From Salinicola peritrichatus (lineage in GTDB: Bacteria > Pseudomonadota > Gammaproteobacteria > Pseudomonadales > Halomonadaceae), in contig NZ_PZJU01000008.1 in assembly GCF_003206715.1 (NCBI RefSeq), forward strand, positions 19,848 through 72,498: DNA of 52,651 bases, given 5' to 3'. Below the pieces are notes generated by a model that saw nothing but the letters and a program-made list of their open reading frames with translations, was not told the DNA's origin and ran no database searches. Shown piece after piece: positions 1 through 8,207 of this stretch; positions within the stretch are counted from its first letter, which is position 1, and each line of letters starts with the position of its first letter. The position numbers and the translations under genes are program-made.

Positions 1-29
1 GCAAGTCCCGCTCGTCGTTTTTTTGCGGC

Positions 30-2882
30 TTATTTCGGCAGCGGCGCGAAGTGGCGTGTCAACGCATCCACATCGCTGGGTTGGTCGCCGGCATCGGCGC
101 TGATGGTCAATGGCGCGCGACGGCGCAGTTCCTGCCAGGTCTCGCGGATGTCGTCGGGCGTCAGCGCTGCGACGTGCTCGGCGAGGCGTTCGCGGCGCGC
201 GAAATCGACATCGGGGTAGGCCAGCGTCTGCCACAGTCGATCGGCACGTTCGGACAGCGACTGATCGCGTTGCAGGAGCTGCTGACGGACGGCCTGGCGA
301 TAGGGCTGGAGCTCGGCGTCACTGAGCGAGGCGATGTGCTGGTCGAACGTGTCGAGGAAGGCGTCGATTCGCTCCCCGATGATGTCGCTGCCGGTATTGG
401 GCGACTGCACCAGCATCATCAATCCCGGCGCGTCCAGCAGCGGCGCGTAGCCCGCCGTGACGATATAGCCGAGCTGCTCGTCGGTGCGCAGGCGTGCGAA
501 GAAGGGCGTGCCGATCAACTGGCCGATCACCGCCAGGCGTGCCTGGCTCTCCAGCGAGCGATCCGGCCCCTGCAGATAGCGCAGCAGCGCCGAGTCGCCC
601 CGGGCGGTTGCCGGATGCAGCACCGGTGGCTGGGAAGGCACGGCCAGCGCGGTCAGGCGCGGAATGTCACTGGCGCGCAGCCGCGGTTCGAGCGCATTGG
701 AGACCAGCAGACCCTCGCGCTTGGCCAGCGCCGCATCCAGGTTGCCCACCGCCAAGGCCTGGACGTAAAGCCGGCTCAGGAAGTCGCGGCGGTAGTCACG
801 CACGTCTTCGACGCTCAGATCGTCGATCGCCGCGAGCATGGCGCGGGTGCTGACCTGGGGCCGCATCAGCGCTTCCCCCAGGGTGCGTTGCATCTGTTGA
901 TAGAGCGCGTCCCGGGGCGCGTTCTGCCAGCGACGCTTCAGCCCCTGTTTGACCCGTGCGATGCTGTCGGCGCTGATCTCGCCGCGCTGCAGTTGTTCGA
1001 TCACCGTTTGCATCAACCTTTCCTGACGATCGCGCCAGCCGGAAAAAGCCAAGGTGATGCCACGACCGTGGGCATAGGCCATGAAATCCTGGCCGGCGAG
1101 CGTTGCCGGGTAGAAGCGCTCGTTGAGCCCATCGTTCAACCAGCCGGCCAGCAGTCGGGTCAGCACGGCATGGCGGGCATCGATGGAGGCCCCGGGATTC
1201 TGCAGGCTGAAGCGCCATTCGACCCTCGGGGCGCCGAACTCGCTATCGGCCTGGTGCCAGATCTCGACGTTGGGCGAGTCGACGATACGCGCCGGCTCGG
1301 CGCTGTCGAACGCCTCGACGCTCAGATCCTCGGCGATGTAGGGGTTGGGCGCCGGCAGGTCGAGGCCGTCGAGCGGCGTTGCCTCGGGCCAGTCCGAAAT
1401 CCGCTTCAGGGTGTAGGGGGCGCCGAAGTACCGGGTCGTCTTCTCGCCTTCGACGTCGGGGCCGCTGTAGACCCGCAACAGATTGTCCGGCGTCAGCCGC
1501 GACAGGATGTCGTCGATCGCGTCAGCATCGAATCCGTCCATGCGATAGGGCGCGTACTGAACGTCCTCGAGCGGATAGTGGGCAAGGTTCATGGCCAGTC
1601 CGCTGACGGTCTGGATCGGCTCGCCGCGCTGCTGGAAGCGGAAGGTTTGCTGCGCCAGCCTGGCCTGTTCCGCGTAACGCCAGGCATTCATGCCGTGCTG
1701 GCGAATGCGCCGGATCTGATCGAACAGACTCGCCTGAATTTCATCGATATGCCGCTCTCCGCTCTCGGTCAGGCTGATCGAGATATCGAACAGCGCGTGC
1801 TTGCCGTCGGCGTGACTGGTGCCGGCGGAAAGCCCGTCGGCCCAGCCCGCTTTGCGCAGCGCGGCCAACAGGCTGCCTTCGCCTTCGTGACCGAGCAGGT
1901 TGGCCAGGTAGCCGTCCGGTTTCTCGGTGTAGTCGCCGATCGGATCGGCGATGGGAAACAGGAATTCGAGCTGGTGGCGGTCTTCGTTGGTTTTGACGCG
2001 CAGGCTGGCCGGTAGCTGGCCCTCGGTGGCCAGCGGCTGATCGACGACCGGTTTCTCCAGGCCGCGGTCGGGCACCGCGTCGAAGCGCTGTCGCACCTGT
2101 CGTTCCAGCGTATCGAGCGATTCGGGCGCACTCACCGCCAAATGCATGACGTTGGCATCGTAGTGCTGGTGATAGAAATCCAGCAGCGCCTGCCGCAGCG
2201 GGCGCTTGTCGCTGTTGAGCGTCTCCAGGCTGCCGACCGAGAAGTGGTTGATCGGATGCTCGGGATTGAGCGCCTTGCCCAGCGCTTCGTCGATGCGTCG
2301 GGCGTCGTCGTCGCGGCGTGCCTGATATTCGGAGTTCACCGCGTGACGCTCGCGATCGACGTACTCCGGGTTGAACTGTGGCGAAATGAAGAACTGCGAG
2401 AAGCGGTCGAGTGCCTCGGGGAAGGCCTGCGGCTCGACATCGAAGAAGTAGTTGGTGTCGCGGTCGGCGGTGAAAGCGTTGTGGGAGCCACCGTGCTGAT
2501 TGATGAAGCGCTGATAGCCATCCGGATCGGGATAGCCTTCGGTGCCCAGAAACAGCATGTGCTCGAGAAAGTGCGCCAGCCCCGGCATGTCGGCGGGATC
2601 GTTGTCGCTGCCCACCGAGACGTCCATGGCTGCCGCGGCCTTGTCGGCCTCGGGATCGCTGACCAGCAGCACTTCCAGTCCGTTGTCCAGCGTGATCGCC
2701 CGATACTCGCGGTCGTCATTAGGGCTTTGGGTCAGGGGGCCCCGGATCGGGGCGACGGCCTCGGTCGAAGCCGCTGTCGTCTCGCCTGCCGCCTGGCTTT
2801 GGCAGCCGCTCAGGACAACGAGTAGACAGAGCGACACCAGCCACGCCCAGAGCGGTAATGGCTGGGCTTTGGTCTCACGCAT
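30..2882 (-). CDS. M16 family (pitrilysin/insulinase-like) zinc metalloprotease, lipoprotein
   Basis: The 950-residue product matches the pitrilysin size class. The N-terminus has a hydrophobic signal ending in a lipobox, LSGC with the cysteine at residue 27, so it is probably a periplasm-facing lipoprotein. The inverted zinc motif HFLEH is at residues 104-108 and the third ligand is probably Glu185 in NSEYQARR, the usual ~76 residues downstream. An active N-terminal M16 half is followed by the inactive C-terminal half typical of the family. The family degrades small peptides in a closed chamber. The ATG follows GAGGAG at good spacing. It is alone on its strand, and a small mobile element lies upstream of its start. 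Family assignment is secure; substrate is unknown. Confidence 0.93.
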   Translation of the reverse strand: MRETKAQPLPLWAWLVSLCLLVVLSGCQSQAAGETTAASTEAVAPIRGPLTQSPNDDREYRAITLDNGLEVLLVSDPEADKAAAAMDVSVGSDNDPADMPGLAHFLEHMLFLGTEGYPDPDGYQRFINQHGGSHNAFTADRDTNYFFDVEPQAFPEALDRFSQFFISPQFNPEYVDRERHAVNSEYQARRDDDARRIDEALGKALNPEHPINHFSVGSLETLNSDKRPLRQALLDFYHQHYDANVMHLAVSAPESLDTLERQVRQRFDAVPDRGLEKPVVDQPLATEGQLPASLRVKTNEDRHQLEFLFPIADPIGDYTEKPDGYLANLLGHEGEGSLLAALRKAGWADGLSAGTSHADGKHALFDISISLTESGERHIDEIQASLFDQIRRIRQHGMNAWRYAEQARLAQQTFRFQQRGEPIQTVSGLAMNLAHYPLEDVQYAPYRMDGFDADAIDDILSRLTPDNLLRVYSGPDVEGEKTTRYFGAPYTLKRISDWPEATPLDGLDLPAPNPYIAEDLSVEAFDSAEPARIVDSPNVEIWHQADSEFGAPRVEWRFSLQNPGASIDARHAVLTRLLAGWLNDGLNERFYPATLAGQDFMAYAHGRGITLAFSGWRDRQERLMQTVIEQLQRGEISADSIARVKQGLKRRWQNAPRDALYQQMQRTLGEALMRPQVSTRAMLAAIDDLSVEDVRDYRRDFLSRLYVQALAVGNLDAALAKREGLLVSNALEPRLRASDIPRLTALAVPSQPPVLHPATARGDSALLRYLQGPDRSLESQARLAVIGQLIGTPFFARLRTDEQLGYIVTAGYAPLLDAPGLMMLVQSPNTGSDIIGERIDAFLDTFDQHIASLSDAELQPYRQAVRQQLLQRDQSLSERADRLWQTLAYPDVDFARRERLAEHVAALTPDDIRETWQELRRRAPLTISADAGDQPSDVDALTRHFAPLPK

Positions 2883-2923
2883 AAAGACTCCTCAGGAAGA
2901 TGGATGACGGAAAGATCGACGAA

Positions 2924-3066
2924 GGAAACGCTGCATAAATGTCTGCGCAGGCGAATCGCTGCGTTGCGCGGTGCTCGAAGACTTGCCTAACCCCATGTTA
3001 TGTCTCGCCTTCTGCGCTCCGTGCGCCTTGCGCTTCATCCTGCTCGTCGATTTATTCAGCATTTCC
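2924..3066. mobile_element. MITE-like element of 143 bp with 17-bp terminal inverted repeats
   Basis: The left end GGAAACGCTGCATAAAT and the reverse complement of the right end, GGAAATGCTGAATAAAT, match at 15 of 17 positions. Both ends are flanked by CGAA (2920-2923 and 3067-3070), which looks like a 4-bp target duplication. There is no open frame of note inside. It sits between the M16 gene start and the 3' end of the SRAP-like gene. No transposase is present, so any movement would need one supplied in trans. Confidence 0.6.
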
Positions 3067-3084
3067 CGAAGCCGATCTACAAGT

Positions 3085-3759
3085 TCATGGCGTCCAGACG
3101 TGCATCGGGCCGACCGGATAGGCACAGGCCCAATCCTGTTGCGCGGGATCGTTCACACGCTTTGATACCGGAAAGGCGCCCAACAGTTCCCTCGGCGCCG
3201 GTTCGAGCGAGCCGCGCAGCTGTTCCGGCCCGGTGTGTGGATCGAGCCACGCCTCGAGCCGCTCGGGGGCGAGGATGGCCGGCAGGCGGTCGGTGAGTGG
3301 TGCGATGAACTCGGAAGTCGGCACGGTGATCAGCGCGAAAGAATCACGCGGCTCGCCGCTGTCCAGGCTGTACTGGCTCCACAATCCCGCCAGCAGCAGC
3401 GGCGCGCGGTCGGTGCGCGTGACCAGATAGGGCTGCTTGCCGCGCAGGCCGGCCTGCCAGATGAAGACGCCGGTGACCGGCACCACGCAGCGGCGCTCGG
3501 CCAGGGCCTGGCGGAACATCGGACGTTCGTCCAGCGATTCCACCCGGGCGCAGTGAGGGGCATGATCGAGGACCTGGAGCCACGAGGGCGTCAGCCCCCA
3601 GAAAGCGTTGCGCAGCACGGTGTCATCGGCTTCCCGGCGCAGAATCGACAGCCAGCGGCGGGGCGCCAGGTTGGGGCTCAGCACCGGCTGGGCGGCCTGC
3701 GTGAACCGCGGCAATTGCCGATAGCGGGTCCAGTCATCGACATGTAAGCGACCGGCCAT
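3085..3759 (-). CDS. SRAP-family (YedK/HMCES-like) protein lacking active-site residues
   Basis: The 224-residue protein follows the SRAP fold along its length: the CARVES segment, FRQAL, RRCVVPVTGVF and the LTDRLPAIL block all align with YedK/HMCES landmarks. In working SRAP proteins Cys2 crosslinks abasic sites in single-stranded DNA, helped by an Asn in the NAR motif, a Glu in the GFYEW motif and a His before RMP. Here those positions read Ala2, Cys70, Ile100 and Thr156. The start ATG at 3759 has TAGGAGAG upstream, and no alternative start would restore a Cys2. The frame is full length and uninterrupted, so this looks like a maintained pseudoenzyme rather than a decaying gene. DNA binding may persist; crosslinking by the known chemistry should not. 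Confidence 0.85.
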   Translation of the reverse strand: MAGRLHVDDWTRYRQLPRFTQAAQPVLSPNLAPRRWLSILRREADDTVLRNAFWGLTPSWLQVLDHAPHCARVESLDERPMFRQALAERRCVVPVTGVFIWQAGLRGKQPYLVTRTDRAPLLLAGLWSQYSLDSGEPRDSFALITVPTSEFIAPLTDRLPAILAPERLEAWLDPHTGPEQLRGSLEPAPRELLGAFPVSKRVNDPAQQDWACAYPVGPMHVWTP

Positions 3760-4057
3760 GGGCTCTCCTAGATCAAGCGGGCGGGTGATCGATGGGCGAT
3801 GCCAGCCGGACGGACCAAGCCGCCGTGAATGATTTGGCCCAGGATAGCGGGATGCCGTCCAGAATGCCGCCCGGAGAAGCAAAAGTCTCGCGAAATCGTT
3901 GTGTTAATGACATGGTGCTTGCGTTTGCGCGGATTGGCGATATGCTGGAAAACGCTGTTCGATTTTAATTCGGCAGTTCGGTTTCAAATCGATAACAAAG
4001 ATTTTCCGGTTTACGGAGATCGGCAGCGACTCAACATCATGCCGAGCGAGGAATTCG

Positions 4058-4672
4058 ATGGCTCGACCGCGTCAGCACGCTCCCGAAGCACTCCATGCCC
4101 AGGTCATGGCGGCCTGTGATGCCTGGTTGCGCGACAACCCCGTGCACACGCTGTCGTTGCGATCTCTCGCGCGTGACGTGGGTTGCGCGCCAAGCACCTT
4201 GCTCAAGCTGTATGGCAGCTTCAGCAACCTGCTGCAGTACGTCAATATCGAAACGCTCGATCGCATGGGGGCCGCCGTCGCCGATCTGGGCGACGCGGAA
4301 CCCGAGCCTCAGCTCCGGGCGCTGGCCACCGCCTACTGGCAGTTCGCGCGCCATGAGCCCTACCGCTGGCAGATGCTGTTCGAGTATCCGCTGGCCGAGG
4401 AGGGCGAGCTCGACGAGCGTCAGAGTCACATCATCGAAGCGCTGTTCCTGCGCGTCGAGGCCGCCCTCAAACGCCATCAGCCCGCTCTCGACGATGCCGG
4501 CGCCAGGCGCATGGCGCGGACGCTGTGGGGCAGCGTGCACGGGCTGGTCCAGCTTGGCCTCAACGACCGTCTCGGTTATTGGCAGGGCCAGCCGATGGAA
4601 GTCGGCGAGCTACTCGATCAACTGCTCATGACGACACTGAACGGTCTTCGCCATCTACCGGAAGCCACGTGA
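4058..4672 (+). CDS. TetR/AcrR-family transcriptional regulator
   Basis: The 204-residue protein has an N-terminal helix-turn-helix (residues about 15-60: LSLRSLARDVGCAPSTLLKLYGSFSNLL) and an all-helical C-terminal ligand domain of the WHG type, with WQFARHEPYRWQMLFEYP near the middle. The ATG follows GAGCGAGGAA. Its stop codon overlaps the GTG start of the downstream MFS/acyltransferase gene by 4 bp (GTGA), so the two are translationally coupled. It probably controls that operon in response to a lipid or membrane cue; this is inferred from the coupling. The 298-bp upstream region is relatively AT-rich and carries short CGATTT/AAATCG arms that could be an operator. Confidence 0.88.
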   Translation: MARPRQHAPEALHAQVMAACDAWLRDNPVHTLSLRSLARDVGCAPSTLLKLYGSFSNLLQYVNIETLDRMGAAVADLGDAEPEPQLRALATAYWQFARHEPYRWQMLFEYPLAEEGELDERQSHIIEALFLRVEAALKRHQPALDDAGARRMARTLWGSVHGLVQLGLNDRLGYWQGQPMEVGELLDQLLMTTLNGLRHLPEAT

Positions 4673-6570
4673 TCGGGGGATTCCTGACGCAGCGTCGTTT
4701 CGCGCCGTTCTTCTGGACCCAGGCGCTGGGCGCGTTCAACGACAATCTGTTCAAGAACGTCCTGCTGCTATTGCTGACCTTCGTTGCCGTGCCGCGTTAT
4801 GGCTGGGATACGGGATTGCTCAACAACTTGGCGGCGGGGCTTTTCATCCTGCCGTTCTTTCTCTTTTCCGCCTGGGGCGGCACCCTGGCCGATCACCTCG
4901 ACAAGCAGCGCCTGGTGCGTCGGCTCAAACTGCTCGAACTCGTGACCATGATCGCCGCAGCGATTGCCGTGTGGTTCGAACTCTTCGGCCTGCTGCTGGC
5001 ATTGCTGTTCATGATGGGCACGCAGTCGGCGCTGTTCGGGCCGGTGAAGTACGCGATTCTGCCGCAGCATCTGGCGGCCACCGAGCTGGTGAAGGGAAAT
5101 GCCTGGGTCAATCTGGGTACCTTCGTCTCGATTCTGCTGGGTACGCTGCTGGCCGGGGTGCTGGCGTCGCTCGAAGGCGCGCTGGGTCGCGGCGCCATTG
5201 CCGTTTCGCTGATCCTGATCTCGCTGGCGGGGGTGATCGCGAGCCTCGGCATCCCGGCGGCGCCGCCGAGTGCCGCCGGTCGCGTCACCTGGCGTCCCTT
5301 CGCGGGAACGTTACGGATCATGCGCGACGGCCTGCGCGAGCGCCGCTTGCGTCTGGCCCTGGTGGGAATCAGTTTCTTCTGGTTCCTGGGAGCCTGCTAT
5401 CTGACCCAACTGCCGGCCTGGGTGCGCGACGTGGTCCACGGCAGCGAGGGCGCGGTGAGTTTCCTCCTCGGTGCCTTCGCGCTCGGCGTCGGGCTGGGGG
5501 CGCTGCTCTGCGCGCGGCTTTCCGCCGGGCGCCTGGAACTGGGGCTAGTGCCGATCGGGGCATTGGTGATCGGTGTCTCCGGCATCGAGCTGGCGGCGCA
5601 GTCGATCTCCGCCGAGCAGCCGCTACGGCTGGGTGAGCTGTTGGCACTGACCGAGTTCTGGCGCATGAGCACGCTGCTGGCGCTGGTCGGATTGGGCGGT
5701 GGGCTCTACAGCGTGCCGCTTTATACCTTGATGCAGTTGGCCAGCCGCGAGGATCGCCGGGCGCGGATGATCGCCGCCAACAACATACTCAATGCGCTGT
5801 TCATGATTCTGGCGGCGGGCTTCGGCATCGTCGTGCTGAGCGTACTGGGACTGTCGATCAGCGTGCTGTTCTACTGCCTCGGCGGGCTGGCGCTGCTGGT
5901 GGGAATCGGCGTGCTGATGCGTAATCCCCGATCGGTGCTGCGCCTGGCGATCTTCGTGCTGATCCGCCTGCTCTATCGCCTGCGCTGTCGCGGGCGTCAG
6001 CACATCCCGGCCACCGGCCCGGCGTTGGTGGTATGCAACCACGTCAGCTTCATGGATGCGCTGGTGCTGGGCGGGGCCTGTCCGCGGCCGCTACGTTTCC
6101 TGATGGATCGCCCGATCTACGAAACGCCCTGGCTCAATTGGTTCTTCCGCATTGCCGGCGCGATCCCGGTGGACTCCGACCGTCGCGATCCGGGCGGTGT
6201 GCGCCGGGCGCTGGAAGAGGTCAGCCGGGCATTGCGCAACGGTGAAGTGGTGATGATCTTCCCCGAAGGCCGGTTGACGCCGGATGGCGAAGTGCAGGCT
6301 TTTCGGCGTGGCCTGGACCTGGTGCTGGCACGGGATCCGGTTCCGGTGGTGCCGGCGGCGTTGGCTGGTTTATGGGGTTCCTGGACCTCCAACAAGGATG
6401 GCAAGGCGCTGACCAAATGGCCGCGCCGACTGCGTGCACGCGTGCTGCTGGTCTTCGGAGAGCCGATCCCGGCGGGTTATTCGCCGCGCAGAACCCTGGA
6501 GCGACGGGTGCGCGGTCTCAAGCGCGCGGCCGACAAAAGCCTGGACAGACGGCTTGGCGGCCCGATCTAG
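4669..6570 (+). CDS. MFS transporter fused to PlsC-type 1-acylglycerophosphate acyltransferase
   Basis: The 633-residue product starts at a GTG overlapping the regulator's stop codon. Residues about 1-420 form a twelve-helix MFS domain resembling the lysophospholipid flippase LplT (GAFNDNLFKN near the N-terminus). Residues about 435-630 are a PlsC acyltransferase with the HX4D motif NHVSFMD (His458, Asp463) and the FPEGR motif at 531-535. Larger relatives in other proteobacteria add an acyl-ACP synthetase third domain; it is absent here. The likely role is to flip lysophospholipid into the cytoplasmic leaflet and re-acylate it in one polypeptide. The acyl donor must come from elsewhere. The TAG stop is part of the CTAG flanking a mobile element. 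Confidence 0.88.
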   Translation: MIGGFLTQRRFAPFFWTQALGAFNDNLFKNVLLLLLTFVAVPRYGWDTGLLNNLAAGLFILPFFLFSAWGGTLADHLDKQRLVRRLKLLELVTMIAAAIAVWFELFGLLLALLFMMGTQSALFGPVKYAILPQHLAATELVKGNAWVNLGTFVSILLGTLLAGVLASLEGALGRGAIAVSLILISLAGVIASLGIPAAPPSAAGRVTWRPFAGTLRIMRDGLRERRLRLALVGISFFWFLGACYLTQLPAWVRDVVHGSEGAVSFLLGAFALGVGLGALLCARLSAGRLELGLVPIGALVIGVSGIELAAQSISAEQPLRLGELLALTEFWRMSTLLALVGLGGGLYSVPLYTLMQLASREDRRARMIAANNILNALFMILAAGFGIVVLSVLGLSISVLFYCLGGLALLVGIGVLMRNPRSVLRLAIFVLIRLLYRLRCRGRQHIPATGPALVVCNHVSFMDALVLGGACPRPLRFLMDRPIYETPWLNWFFRIAGAIPVDSDRRDPGGVRRALEEVSRALRNGEVVMIFPEGRLTPDGEVQAFRRGLDLVLARDPVPVVPAALAGLWGSWTSNKDGKALTKWPRRLRARVLLVFGEPIPAGYSPRRTLERRVRGLKRAADKSLDRRLGGPI

Positions 6571-6767
6571 GAAACCTCTGATTAACTATTCCGCTGGGCA
6601 ATACGGCGTTAAAAATCAACTCAACATGCTCATTTACACCCCGTAAACTCCGCTGTTTCGTTAATTTTGATTCGCTACGCTCACCCTTCGGGCCAGCCTT
6701 CGGCTGTTACTCCCTACGGTCGTTGCGCCTTGTCTTGCCTGCGCTCATGACGTTAATCAAAGGCTCC
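6571..6767. mobile_element. MITE-like element, copy A (197 bp, CTAG flanks)
   Basis: The ends GAAACCTCTGATTAAC and, reversed, GGAGCCTTTGATTAAC form inverted repeats matching at 13 of 16 positions. CTAG is present on both sides (6567-6570 and 6768-6771), a 4-bp duplication typical of IS5-family targets (YTAR). The left CTAG contains the stop codon of the MFS/acyltransferase gene. The core (catttac...gtaaactcc, then cgggccagccttcggctgtt) is shared with copies at 14799 and 21133, but the two halves have a different relative orientation, so this copy looks composite. There is no coding capacity. Confidence 0.7.
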
Positions 6768-6816
6768 CTAGGCTTATCAATACTCTTCGCGGCTCGTGGC
6801 GCATAGCGTTAACGCA

Positions 6817-8100
6817 TTAGTCGGCGGTGCGCCGCCTGACGTTCTGCTGCCAGCAGCGCGCGGAAGTGATCAGGTTGTCCTTGATTTCCAGGATCTCCAG
6901 GCGCGTGCCGCCGATCTGCAGGCAGGCCGGGGCGTCCGGAAACGCCTCGAGATGCTCGAGAATCAAGCCGTTGAGCGTCTTCGGTCCATTGGTGGGCAGT
7001 TGCCAGCCGAGCGCCTTGTTGAGCTCGCGGATATTGGCGGTGCCCTCGATCACGTAGCCGCCATCGGTCTGCGGATGGATGTCGCGATAGGTCCCTGCGA
7101 CATCGGTAGTGAACTCGCCAACGATCTCCTCGAGAATATCTTCCAGCGTCGCCAGCCCCTGGACGTCGCCATATTCATCCACCACCACGCCGATACGCCG
7201 CTTCTGCTGCTGAAAGTTGAGCAGTTGGGTATGCAGCGGCGTCGACTCGGGAATGAAATAGGGCTCGCGGGCTTCCTGGACGATCGCCGCCTTGTTGAGG
7301 TCCGGCTTGGTCAGAAAGCGCGAGGCGTTGCGCAGGTGCAGGATGCCGATGATGTTGTTGATGTCGCCTTTGTAGATCGGCAGCCGATTGTGCTGGCTCT
7401 GCCGGATCTGGGCCAGCAGGGTCTCCAGGTCGTCATCGAGATCGAGACCGACGATCTCGTGGCGCGGCACCATGATGTCGTTGACCGTGACATTCTCCAG
7501 GTCGAGGATCGACAGCAACATGGCCTGGTGGCGGCTGGGAATCAGCGGGCCCGCTTCATGCACCACGCTGCGCAGCTCGTCGCGGGTCAGGTTGTCCTTG
7601 CCGGCATTCAGGTTGCGTACGCCGAGCAGGCGCAGCAGCGTGTTGGAGATGACGTTGACCAGCCATACCAACGGGTAAAACAGTTTCAACAATGGCGCCA
7701 GCACCAGCGAGGCGGGCATGGCGATGCGATCGGGCTTGATCGCGGCATAGGTCTTGGGCGTCACCTCGCCGAAGATCAGTACCACGACAGTGAGTGCCAG
7801 GGTGGCGATCGCCGGCCCCGAAACGTCACCGAAGAAATGGATGGCGACGATGGTGGCGATGGAAGCGGCAAGATTGTTGACCAGGTTGTTGCCGATCAGG
7901 ATCACGCCGAGCAGGCGGTCCGGGCGTTCGAGCAGTTCGGCCACCCGCTTGGCCGCGCGCACGCCACTGTTGGCCTGGTGGTTCAACCGGTAGCGGTTGA
8001 TCGACATCATGCCGGTTTCGGAGCTGGAGAAGAACGCCGACAGGCAGACCAGAATGAAGAGCAGGCCCAGCAGCAGGCCCAGGGGAATGTCGTCATTCAA
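6817..8100 (-). CDS. corB: CNNM/CorB-type membrane protein with CBS domains
   Basis: The 427-residue protein resembles E. coli YfjD/CorB. An N-terminal DUF21 domain (about residues 5-190) has the SSSETGMMS and GNNLVN signatures. It is followed by a CBS pair beginning at DIMVPRHEIVG and including YGDVQGLATLEDILEE, then a C-terminal CorC/HlyC domain. The family is linked to magnesium or cobalt efflux. The start is TTG at 8100 (TTG AAT GAC GAC), with GAGGA about 11 bases upstream; the nearby ATG is out of frame. It lies downstream of ypjD on the same strand, next to ffh, as in E. coli. A mobile element lies just past its stop. Confidence 0.92.
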   Translation of the reverse strand: MNDDIPLGLLLGLLFILVCLSAFFSSSETGMMSINRYRLNHQANSGVRAAKRVAELLERPDRLLGVILIGNNLVNNLAASIATIVAIHFFGDVSGPAIATLALTVVVLIFGEVTPKTYAAIKPDRIAMPASLVLAPLLKLFYPLVWLVNVISNTLLRLLGVRNLNAGKDNLTRDELRSVVHEAGPLIPSRHQAMLLSILDLENVTVNDIMVPRHEIVGLDLDDDLETLLAQIRQSQHNRLPIYKGDINNIIGILHLRNASRFLTKPDLNKAAIVQEAREPYFIPESTPLHTQLLNFQQQKRRIGVVVDEYGDVQGLATLEDILEEIVGEFTTDVAGTYRDIHPQTDGGYVIEGTANIRELNKALGWQLPTNGPKTLNGLILEHLEAFPDAPACLQIGGTRLEILEIKDNLITSARCWQQNVRRRTAD

Positions 8101-8207
8101 GACGGATGGTTCCTCGATGCGGTTGTCAGCTTGTTGTAGGGGCTCGGCGGGAAACTGTCAAAGCCGAAATCCATCGCCGGCCATCGCGATGCCGGGCCCG
8201 ATCGCCA

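Noticed and set aside
6796-8139. Long open frame on + opposite corB
   Set aside because: GC-rich mirror frame. The minus-strand protein has clear DUF21/CBS similarity; the + frame has none.
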